In this document: piece by piece, positions 21,218 to 28,048 of the stretch
Layout: each line of letters starts with the position of its first letter
How positions within the stretch are numbered: the stretch's first letter is position 1
Source: Myxococcales bacterium
GTDB lineage: Bacteria > Myxococcota_A > Polyangia > Palsa-1104
Direction: 5' to 3'
DNA: 36,319 nt
NCBI GenBank assembly: GCA_028287105.1
Contig: JAQBQH010000375.1
Location: 1 to 36,319 of the forward strand
Made by a program: the position numbers and the translations under genes
Notes under the pieces: generated by a model
Databases searched by the model: none
Told to the model about the DNA's origin: nothing
Seen by the model: the letters and a program-made list of their open reading frames with translations, nothing else

Positions 21218-22474
21218 TCAGCTCGTCGATATGATGGGCAAGGAGCGCCGCGGCACCGGCGCTTCGATCCCGCGCGACGCGCGCCAGTCGATCACGCGCG
21301 GGCACTCCGGATCGGGCAGCGTCGGATCGCCCGAGACGTGCGCCGTCACCACGCGGCAGCCGCCGCGGCAGAGCGTCAGGTACTCGCACGTGTTGCACGG
21401 CTCGGCCGCCGCCTCGCGCCAGCGACGGAAGGGCCCGAAGGCGTCCTCGCTCTGCCAGTAGTCGCCGATGGCGTCGACACGCCGCTCGACCGGCGCCGCG
21501 AAGCTGCACGCCGTCAGCATCCCCGACGCCTTGGCGCCGACGAGCAGATCGCCGCCCGCGCATCCATAGATGGCGAGCCACTGCATCACCTTCGGCTTGA
21601 CGCGATGGTGCGTCACCATCGGCGTGTACGAGCAATCGAGCCGCACGCGTAGGCGATGCTTGCGCGCCAGCTTGAGCACCGTCGGCACGAGCGCGCGGTG
21701 CTGCGCGTCGGTGCAGCGCAGCGCCTCGTAGGTCTTGATGCCGCGCCCCGACGGCTTGAAGCGCAAGAGCTCCACCTCGCGCAGCTTCCGCGATTTGGCG
21801 TAGGCGAAGACGCGCCCCAGCCCGTCGAAGCTCTCGCGCGTGACGACGCAGTTGATGCCGATGTGCTTGGAGCGCTTGCGCAGGGCGACCACGGCGCGGT
21901 CGGCGCGCTCGAACCCGTCGGTCAGATGCTGGCCGCGCACGCGCGCGTAATCTTCGCCGACGCCGTCGATGGAGACGTTGATCTGCCCGAACAGCGGCAC
22001 CCATCCGCACAGCCGCTCCAGCTCCGCGTCGCCGTACAGCCCCGACGTGGTCAGGTTGGGCACGAGGCCGCGCGAGCGCGCGTGCTCCGCCACCTCGCCG
22101 AGCCACGGCAACAGCGCCGACTCGCCGCCGCCGAGCGCGAGGTGGAACACGCCGCGCGCCGCCAGCGCGTCGATGGCGCGCTTCCACTCCTCGAGACCCC
22201 ACTCGCCGGCCGCCCCCGTCGGTGTCGCGCCGGTGTAGCAGCCCTGGCAGCCCGCGTCGCAGCGGTTGGTCAGCTGCAGGTGCGCTTCGAGCGGCCCCGA
22301 CAGCAGCTCCTCGCTCCAGCGCTCGTTCTCGGGCGCCTGCCACAGCGGCGTCTGCCGATAGCCCAGGCGCCGCGCGCGGTCGCGATCGACGAACACCAGC
22401 GCCCGCGGGCGCTCCAAATGTACGATTCCTCCAAACTTTTCGTACCGGAAGCCACGAGGAGTGAGCCGGATCAC
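21218..22474 (-). CDS. Radical SAM / SPASM-domain enzyme
   Basis: 418 residues from GTG 22472-22474. The [4Fe-4S] motif C72-D-A-G-C76-Q-G-C79 (CX3CX2C) sits in LQLTNRCDAGCQGCYTG, followed by a TIM-barrel-like core with the GGGE motif (LALGGGES). The C-terminal third has a SPASM-type cluster (YGCAGG, TACSF, CNTCEYLTLCRGGC, PEC) for auxiliary Fe-S centres. The first 40 residues (GFRYEKFGGIVHLERP) resemble a short peptide-recognition segment seen in some maturases. Such proteins usually modify ribosomal peptides or a partner enzyme. No precursor-like small gene is adjacent, so the substrate is unknown. An ECF-type promoter lies immediately upstream. Confidence 0.87.
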   Translation of the reverse strand: MIRLTPRGFRYEKFGGIVHLERPRALVFVDRDRARRLGYRQTPLWQAPENERWSEELLSGPLEAHLQLTNRCDAGCQGCYTGATPTGAAGEWGLEEWKRAIDALAARGVFHLALGGGESALLPWLGEVAEHARSRGLVPNLTTSGLYGDAELERLCGWVPLFGQINVSIDGVGEDYARVRGQHLTDGFERADRAVVALRKRSKHIGINCVVTRESFDGLGRVFAYAKSRKLREVELLRFKPSGRGIKTYEALRCTDAQHRALVPTVLKLARKHRLRVRLDCSYTPMVTHHRVKPKVMQWLAIYGCAGGDLLVGAKASGMLTACSFAAPVERRVDAIGDYWQSEDAFGPFRRWREAAAEPCNTCEYLTLCRGGCRVVTAHVSGDPTLPDPECPRVIDWRASRGIEAPVPRRSLPIISTS

Positions 22475-22480
22475 TGCCTA

Positions 22481-22522
22481 ATATCGTAACATGACTAGGA
22501 TTGGGCGTTCCCGCTGGTTCCC
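22481..22522 (-). promoter_or_regulatory. ECF-like promoter with duplicated GGGAAC box for the radical SAM gene
   Basis: On the minus strand, GGGAAC occurs twice (22522-22517 and 22512-22507) at a 10-bp period. Sixteen bases after the second copy is GTTACGATAT (22490-22481). GGAAC with 16-17 bp spacing to a GTT or GTC -10 element is the classic ECF promoter layout. The transcription start would fall within a few bases of the GTG at 22474. The sigma gene on the other side (22565) could be the one that reads it; that is inference. Confidence 0.45.
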
Positions 22523-22564
22523 ATAACACTTCGGGCGCGTTGGCGAGTATTTGAGGGAGAGGGG

Positions 22565-23266
22565 ATGTCGCTCCTCATAGAGCGGCGCGAGCTGCTCGAC
22601 CGATTCAAGCGTGGCGAGCGACGGGCCCTCGAGGAGGTCTATCGCCACTATGTGCCCGACGTCGCCGCGTTCCTGCAGCGCGGCTTCACGTTCTCGTCCG
22701 GCGGCCGCCCGCTGCGCTTCGGCGGCTACGCGCAGCCGTTCGATCTCGACAACGCGTTGCAGGAGACCTTCGCGCGCGCCTTCAAGGAGTCGGCGCGGCT
22801 CGGCTTCGACGGGCTGCATCCGTACAAGAGTTACCTCTTTGCCATCGCGCGCAACCTGGTGCTCGACGAATTCCGCAACCGCGAGGTGGCGATGAGCCCG
22901 TTCATCGACCAGCTCGATTCCTCCGGGCCGTCCGAGAGCGGCGGCGACGGGGAGGACGCGGCTCCTTCGGCGTCGATGGCCACGGCACCATCGGCGGGCG
23001 TGTCGGCGGAGCAGGAGTTCCTGCGCAACGAGCTCGGCAAGCTGTATGCCGCCTTCGTGACAAGATTGGATGAGCGCGATCGTACCTTCTTCCGCCATCG
23101 GTTCGAGGAGCAGCGCACGCAGGTCGAGGCCGGCCAGCTGAGCGGCCTCTCGCACATGCAATCGCGCACGCTCGAGAAGAAGCTGCGTCGTGCGTTCCTC
23201 GAGTTCATGCAGTCGAACGGATATCTGGAAGCGTACACGGCGACGGCGACGGTGAAGGCCACATGA
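22565..23266 (+). CDS. ECF-type sigma factor
   Basis: 233 residues. ATG 22565 follows a strong purine-rich site (AGGGAGAGGGG). Region 2 is at about residues 12-105 (RALEEVYRHYVPDVAAFL; DNALQETFARAFKE; YLFAIARNLVLDEFRNREVA). A 35-residue Ser/Ala/Glu linker follows, then region 4 (about 150-215: DERDRTFFRHRFEE, SGLSHMQSRTLEKKLRRAF). The region 2-4 linker is longer than usual. The stop overlaps the next gene's ATG by 4 bp, and that gene encodes a zinc-finger membrane protein, its likely anti-sigma factor. Target promoters are unknown; GGGAAC boxes lie just upstream on the opposite strand. Confidence 0.85.
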   Translation: MSLLIERRELLDRFKRGERRALEEVYRHYVPDVAAFLQRGFTFSSGGRPLRFGGYAQPFDLDNALQETFARAFKESARLGFDGLHPYKSYLFAIARNLVLDEFRNREVAMSPFIDQLDSSGPSESGGDGEDAAPSASMATAPSAGVSAEQEFLRNELGKLYAAFVTRLDERDRTFFRHRFEEQRTQVEAGQLSGLSHMQSRTLEKKLRRAFLEFMQSNGYLEAYTATATVKAT

Positions 23267-24096
23267 GCGGGATGAGCCACGAGCGCTACATAAAGCTGAT
23301 CGACGAGATGATCGTCGGCGACGTCGCTCCCGGCGACTGGCAGGAGCTGCGCGCCCACCTCGGCGGTTGCACTTCGTGCCGCGCCCGCTACGACCGCGTC
23401 GCGCTCGCGGAGCGGATGCTACATGGTGGTCCGGCGGCGCTGGCGAAACCTTCCCCGTCTTCGTTCGATCGCATCGGCGCCGCGATTCTCGACGGCGCGG
23501 CGGCTCCCACCCCGGCGTGGCAGCGCGCGCTGCATTGGCTGGCGCCGAAGCAGCGCTGGGCGGTCGGCGTCGCGGCGGTCGCGGCAGCGGCGGTGCTGAT
23601 CCCTTTTTTGGCGCGGTCACCGTCACGGCCGGGCGGAGAATTTCAGGTGCGCGGCGCCGGCTCTGGGGAGCGGACCGCCGGGCTGCGCGCGTTCTGCATC
23701 GGCGATAACGGCGTCACGCCGAAGTGCGCGCGCGCGACCCAGCTGCGGCTGACGCTCTCGAACAGCGGCAAGTTCCAGCGGGTCTTCGTCGTAGGATTCG
23801 ACGATGACTGGTCGCCCAAGTGGTATGCGCCGCGGCCGCCCGAGCTGCAGTCGGTGGCGGCCCCCGACGGCGTCGACGTCCCGGTCGGCCCGGCCGTGAA
23901 GCTCGGCGTCAACCACGAGCCCGGCAAGGTGCGCATCTACGCGCTCTTCTCGGACGCGCCCGTCTCGGCGCCCGAGATCGAAGCGGCCGCCGAGCGCATG
24001 CGCCAGCAGGACAAGCACCCCTCGGGGATCGAAGTGCTGCCGCTCCTCCGCACCGACGTCTTGCAGAAGAGCGTCCTCGTCGACGTCGAGCCATGA
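23263..24096 (+). CDS. Membrane anti-sigma factor with zinc-finger (zf-HC2-like) domain
   Basis: 277 residues, ATG overlapping the sigma stop as ATGA. The N-terminus carries the anti-sigma signature H-x3-C-x2-C (RAHLGGCTSCRAR, about residues 32-44), which binds zinc and holds the sigma factor. One membrane helix (about 99-118: AVGVAAVAAAAVLIPFLA) separates it from a periplasmic domain of about 155 residues with a C-x12-C pair (about 145-158) and a beta-rich middle (FVVGFDDDWSPKWY) of unknown function. The topology (cytoplasmic zinc finger, periplasmic sensor) implies that an envelope signal releases the sigma factor. It is coupled to the caspase-like gene by a 4-bp overlap. Confidence 0.83.
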   Translation: MSGMSHERYIKLIDEMIVGDVAPGDWQELRAHLGGCTSCRARYDRVALAERMLHGGPAALAKPSPSSFDRIGAAILDGAAAPTPAWQRALHWLAPKQRWAVGVAAVAAAAVLIPFLARSPSRPGGEFQVRGAGSGERTAGLRAFCIGDNGVTPKCARATQLRLTLSNSGKFQRVFVVGFDDDWSPKWYAPRPPELQSVAAPDGVDVPVGPAVKLGVNHEPGKVRIYALFSDAPVSAPEIEAAAERMRQQDKHPSGIEVLPLLRTDVLQKSVLVDVEP

Positions 24097-25871
24097 GGGC
24101 GGCGCCGCTCACGCGCGCGCTCCTCGTCGCGGCCTCGCTCTTCGTCGCCGCCGGCGCGCACGCGCGCACGCGCACGTACGCGGTGATCGTCGCCGAGAAC
24201 CGCTCGCTCGATCCCGGCGTCAAGCCGCTGCAGTTCGCCGACGACGACGGCGCCAAGACCTGGGAGCTGTTCTCGCTCTTCGCCGAGCGCACCGCGCTCT
24301 TCGTCGTCCTCGATGCCGACACTGCCCGCCTCCATCCCGAGGCTGCGCGCAGCGCCGAGTCACCCGAGCGCGCCGCCATCTTCGACAAGCTCGCGCGCTT
24401 CAACGCCGACATGGCACGCGACGTCGAGCGCGGCGATGAGCCGGAGCTCTTCTTCATCTACGCCGGCCACGGCGACGTCGACGGCACCGGCCAGGGCTAC
24501 GTCAACCTGCGCGACGGCAAGCTGACCCGCGCCGAGCTCTACCGCGACATCATCGCGCCGTCGAAGGCCAAGTTCGTCCACGTCATCGTCGACGCCTGCA
24601 AGAGCTACTACCTGGTCAACGCGCGCGGCGCCAAGAAGCCGTGGATCGATGACCGCGTGTCGGACGCCGAAGGCGCGGCCGGCGAGGCGCACCTGAACGC
24701 GTTCCTCGAGGAGGAGCAGCTGGAGCGCCACCCGCGCGCCGGCGTCATCGTCGCCACCTTCGGCGACCAGGAGACGCACGAGTGGGCGCGCTACCGCGGC
24801 GGCATCTTGTCGCACGAGCTGCGCTCGGCGCTCACCGGCGCCGCCGACGTCAACGGCGACGGGCGCATCGAGTACTCGGAGCTGCGCGCCTTTTTGGCCG
24901 CGGCCAACGCGCGCGTGCGCAACCCGGAGGCGCGCGTCGAGGTCTTCGCCCGCGCACCGGCCCTCGATCGCCATCGCGCGCTCGTCGATCTGCGCTCGGC
25001 CCAGGGGTCGGCGCGCTATCTCCACTTCGGCCCCGGGCTCGGCGGCCGCTTCTGGGTCGAAGACGATCGCGGCGTCCGCTACGCCGACCTGCACAAAGAG
25101 GCGGGAGCCGCCTTCGACGTCATGGTCTCGTCGCATCACGGCTACTACGTGCGCTCCGACGACCAGGAGGCCGAGGCCGGCATCGGCAGCCGCCGCCTCG
25201 AGGTCTCGGCGCTGCCGTGGCACGCGCGCGCCATCGCCGCCCGCGGCGCGCTCGATACCACCTTCCGCAACGAGCTCTACAAGGTCGCCTTCGGCCGCGG
25301 CTTCTACGACGGCTTCGTCGCCACCTCGGGAGACGTCGCCGTCGAGGACGGGTCGCCCTTCGTCCTCGCCGAGCCGCCGCGCGCAAAGTGGGGACACCAC
25401 CGCCTCTCGGTCGGCTACGCGCTCTCGAGCGCGCCCGCCGGTGACGCCGGCTCCAGCAACGGCGCCGACCTCCGCTACGCCTACCGCTTCGGAAGGGTCT
25501 TCGACCTCGGCCTGGCTGGCAACTTCGGCTACGGCGCCGGCGCCGGCGGCGAATCGCTGTGGCGGGCGGCGGTCATGGGTACCGTCGGGGTCGAGTGGCG
25601 CGTCATCGAGCGCATCGGCCTCCGCGCCGACACCGCGCTCGGCTGGCAGCTTTACTCCGGCACCGTGCAGCTCAACGGGCAGAAGCTCACCGGCACCGAG
25701 CCGCGCGGCCTCCGCTACGAGCTGGCTCTCGGCGTAAACGTGAGCATCGCCGGCAGCTTCGGCCTCTTCGCGCGCGGCGGCCTCAGCCTCGACGGTGTCT
25801 TTCCGCAGGGCGTGGCCTCCTCGCTGCGGCCGGGCGGATTCTTCAATCTCGGCATGCAGTTCCAACTTTGA
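24093..25871 (+). CDS. Secreted caspase-like peptidase with EF-hand motif and C-terminal beta-barrel-like domain
   Basis: 592 residues, ATG 24093 overlapping the anti-sigma stop. A signal peptide (ALLVAASLFVAAGAHA, about residues 9-24) leads into a C14-type caspase-like domain. This shows YAVIVAEN, the histidine H126 in FFIYAGHGDVDG and the cysteine C169 in HVIVDACKSYY, the His-Cys dyad of this clan. Residues 252-263 (D-V-N-G-D-G-R-I-E-Y-S-E) form an EF-hand-like calcium loop, so calcium control is plausible. From about residue 430, alternating aromatic strands (for example GHHRLSVGYALSS) run to a terminal FNLGMQFQL, as in an outer-membrane barrel. Genetic coupling to a sigma/anti-sigma pair suggests it is the system's envelope effector or sensor. 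Proteolytic activity is untested. Confidence 0.78.
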   Translation: MRAAPLTRALLVAASLFVAAGAHARTRTYAVIVAENRSLDPGVKPLQFADDDGAKTWELFSLFAERTALFVVLDADTARLHPEAARSAESPERAAIFDKLARFNADMARDVERGDEPELFFIYAGHGDVDGTGQGYVNLRDGKLTRAELYRDIIAPSKAKFVHVIVDACKSYYLVNARGAKKPWIDDRVSDAEGAAGEAHLNAFLEEEQLERHPRAGVIVATFGDQETHEWARYRGGILSHELRSALTGAADVNGDGRIEYSELRAFLAAANARVRNPEARVEVFARAPALDRHRALVDLRSAQGSARYLHFGPGLGGRFWVEDDRGVRYADLHKEAGAAFDVMVSSHHGYYVRSDDQEAEAGIGSRRLEVSALPWHARAIAARGALDTTFRNELYKVAFGRGFYDGFVATSGDVAVEDGSPFVLAEPPRAKWGHHRLSVGYALSSAPAGDAGSSNGADLRYAYRFGRVFDLGLAGNFGYGAGAGGESLWRAAVMGTVGVEWRVIERIGLRADTALGWQLYSGTVQLNGQKLTGTEPRGLRYELALGVNVSIAGSFGLFARGGLSLDGVFPQGVASSLRPGGFFNLGMQFQL

Positions 25872-25880
25872 TCGAAATAC

Positions 25881-25952
25881 TGCTCACTCCAGTTAACAGT
25901 TTCGAACCCCCGGTGCGTAGATGAGGACAGATGTGAGCGTTGTCTGCTCACT
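25881..25952. repeat. 9-bp direct repeat upstream of the second sigma gene
   Basis: CTGCTCACT occurs at 25881-25889 and 25944-25952 within the 95-bp gap before the sigma gene at 25967. The second copy abuts its GAGGGG ribosome-binding site. This may be a regulator-binding pair or chance. No other feature was seen in the gap. Confidence 0.25.
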
Positions 25953-25966
25953 GAGGGGCGAAAACG

Positions 25967-26614
25967 ATGGGGAAGACCGTTGTCGATGGCGCGCGCGGGA
26001 ATTCGGCTGACGAAGCGGCGCTCTTGCAGGGGCTGTTGGTGGCATCGACGAAGCCTCAGCACGACCGCCTGTGGGGCGACTTCGTGCGTCGCTACGAGCG
26101 GCTGATCGCGAGCTGCGTCGTCAAGGCGCTGCGTCGGTACGGCGCCACCTTCTCGCGCGACGATCTGGACGACCTGGTCGGCGATGTCTGGGTGACCTTG
26201 TTGCGCGACGACATGCGCAAGCTGCGCCAGTACGACGCGCAACGCGGATTCCGCATCGCGTCGTTCCTCGGGCTGGTCGCCACCAACTCGACCATCGATC
26301 ATCTGCGCGCGCGTCAGGCCGACGCCACGCCGCTCGACGACATCCTCGAGGACTACGCGTCGATGCGCGCCGAGCAGCCGCGCGACACCGTCGAGGCGCG
26401 GCAGGAGGTCGAGATCGCGCGCGCGGCACTCGCGCAGCTGTCCGGTGAGGAGCGTGCCTTCGTCGTCGACTGTTTTCAGGAGGAGCGTTCGCCGGAGGAG
26501 CTGGCGCGCGCGCTCGGCGTCAGCACCAACACCGTGTACAGCCGCAAGTTCAAGATTCGCGAGAAGCTGCAGAAGATCGTGCGCTCGCTCGACGGGGCCC
26601 CCGTCGCCGCGTAA
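25967..26614 (+). CDS. Sigma-70 family RNA polymerase sigma factor (ECF-like)
   Basis: 215 residues. ATG 25967 follows GAGGGGCG. Region 2 (about residues 25-115: LWGDFVRRYERLIASCVVKA, DDLDDLVGDVWVTLLRDD, FLGLVATNSTIDHLR) and region 4 (about 150-205: LSGEERAFVVDCFQEERS, EELARALGVSTNTVYSRKFK) are both well formed. There is no adjacent anti-sigma gene of its own. It lies 95 bp after the caspase-like gene in the same direction, so it could be part of that operon or a separate unit. Divergent from the 22565 factor in sequence; not a recent duplicate by eye. Regulon unknown. Confidence 0.82.
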   Translation: MGKTVVDGARGNSADEAALLQGLLVASTKPQHDRLWGDFVRRYERLIASCVVKALRRYGATFSRDDLDDLVGDVWVTLLRDDMRKLRQYDAQRGFRIASFLGLVATNSTIDHLRARQADATPLDDILEDYASMRAEQPRDTVEARQEVEIARAALAQLSGEERAFVVDCFQEERSPEELARALGVSTNTVYSRKFKIREKLQKIVRSLDGAPVAA

Positions 26615-26625
26615 ATTCGACTCCC

Positions 26626-26643
26626 GGCACTCCTGGCACTCCT
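26626..26643. repeat. Two-copy 9-bp tandem repeat between convergent genes
   Basis: GGCACTCCT is repeated exactly at 26626-26634 and 26635-26643, directly before a hairpin. It lies between the sigma stop and the convergent gene's stop. Confidence 0.4.
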
Positions 26644-26662
26644 GGCGCTAGCGAAGCGCCAG
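26642..26662. terminator. Hairpin between convergent genes
   Basis: CTGGCGCT (26642-26649) and AGCGCCAG (26655-26662) form a perfect 8-bp stem with a 5-nt loop. It spans the stop (26648-26650) of the minus-strand gene and lies 27 bp past the sigma stop. It is symmetrical, so it could serve both directions, but no T tract is present. Confidence 0.45.
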
Positions 26663-28045
26663 CGTCACGCGCCGCCAGTCGGGCGACTGCCAGCGACGGA
26701 AGCTGACGAAGTTGTCGAGCCGCGAAGCCTGCTTCTCGATGGTGAGCCCGTCGGCGCGTCGAATCTCGAAGCTTTTCTGGATCCAGGGCGCCAACGTGCC
26801 CGCCTGGCCGAGCGGTCCGGTCATGCGCGCCTCGCGTGCGACGAGCAGGTGCGCCCCGTCCGGCGACCAGCCGGCAAACTCGACATAGCCCAGCTCGGGG
26901 TCGACCGCCGCCGGCGCCAGCGTCGTCGACTCCTTTTGCCCCCGACGCAGCAGCACCAGCTCCGTCCATGCCGTCAGCGGTGACTGCGCCAGCGTCACGA
27001 CATCGCCGCGCGGCGAGACGCGGATCGATCCCGGCCACACGACCGCGTAGGTGCAGTGCTCGACGCCGCCGAAGCCCACGCAGGTCTGCCCCGGCTTGCC
27101 CGCGGCGATGGTGACCGCCTTGTTCGGGCGCGCCTCTTCGCCCGCCCAGCGCACCGCGCCGACGCGCACCGCCGACTCGTCATAGGCAAGCGCGTCTTCG
27201 TCGGCGAGCTCCGGCTTGTCGATGAGCGCCAGCGCACGCTCCGCGCTCGCGCCCTCCGATCGCGCGCCCGCCCAGTCGCCGTGCCGCGCCTTTCCGTACG
27301 CGACCTCGGCGCGACGCGACGCCAGCCGGATGCGCAGCCGGTTCGACAGCCAGGCCGGTAGCGTCGCCGTCTCCACCGACTCGAGCACCGCCGCCTGCCA
27401 CGCCGCCAGCGTCTCCTGATCGGCTACCGGCAACGCGACATCGTTGCACGCCGGATCGGTGAGCCCGAGCGCCGCGCGCGCCTTCGCCGCCGGCGACGCC
27501 GCCATCGCCAGCACCCGCCGATAGGCCTCGCCGTCGTAGCAGATCCGCGCCCGCCCCTCGCGCTCGAAGGAGCGGAACTTCACGCCGTAGCTCTGCGCCA
27601 CCTCGATCTGCCCCGCCAGCGACGCGTCGTTGGGCCGCGCCCACTTCGACGATGCGCGCCGGGCCAGCCGCTCGGCCAGGGTCCCGAGCGCATCGAACAG
27701 CTCGGGACCCACCGCGTTGGCCGGCGCCGCGCGCAGAAAGAGCGCGGTCAGCCCGATGCCGAGCGCCTCCATCCCCGACTGATCGCGGACGAAGTCGACC
27801 ACGGCGGCCAGGTCGCGCGCCGACGTTTCGTCGACGGCAAAGGTGCGCACCTGCGCCGGCCGCACATAGCCCGGCCGCTCGTGGCGATGGTCGTACACGG
27901 ACAGCCAGCCCTGCCGCTCGCCGCGCAGCTCGAGCCAATCACCGGCGTAGAGCAGCGTCTGCTTGGCCGCCGTCTCCCTGGCCGCGGCCCGCAGCGGCGT
28001 CGCATCCTGGGTCACGATCGCCGCCACCATCACCATCGCCAGCAT
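26648..28045 (-). CDS. Exported hypothetical protein with SH3-like and beta-propeller-like parts
   Basis: 465 residues. The N-terminus (MLAMVMVAAIVTQ) looks like a short signal sequence. Residues about 25-70 (LLYAGDWLELRGERQGWLSV, then GYVRPAQV) match a bacterial SH3 domain. The middle is helical, with a lone Cys at CYDGEAY. The C-terminal 180 residues contain repeated strand patterns (SIRVSPRGDVVTLA; FAGWSPDGAHLLVA) like TolB/WD-type propeller blades. The ATG at 28043-28045 lies 3 bp after the SPFH stop, so translation is coupled and the two proteins probably work together at the membrane. No specific function is recognised. Confidence 0.65.
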   Translation of the reverse strand: MLAMVMVAAIVTQDATPLRAAARETAAKQTLLYAGDWLELRGERQGWLSVYDHRHERPGYVRPAQVRTFAVDETSARDLAAVVDFVRDQSGMEALGIGLTALFLRAAPANAVGPELFDALGTLAERLARRASSKWARPNDASLAGQIEVAQSYGVKFRSFEREGRARICYDGEAYRRVLAMAASPAAKARAALGLTDPACNDVALPVADQETLAAWQAAVLESVETATLPAWLSNRLRIRLASRRAEVAYGKARHGDWAGARSEGASAERALALIDKPELADEDALAYDESAVRVGAVRWAGEEARPNKAVTIAAGKPGQTCVGFGGVEHCTYAVVWPGSIRVSPRGDVVTLAQSPLTAWTELVLLRRGQKESTTLAPAAVDPELGYVEFAGWSPDGAHLLVAREARMTGPLGQAGTLAPWIQKSFEIRRADGLTIEKQASRLDNFVSFRRWQSPDWRRVTLALR

Positions 28046-28048
28046 CGG

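Noticed and set aside
24360-25865. Long minus-strand frame opposite the caspase-like gene
   Set aside because: Repetitive Glu/Ala/Val/Gly composition and no motifs; the plus strand has a signal peptide, a catalytic dyad and overlap coupling.
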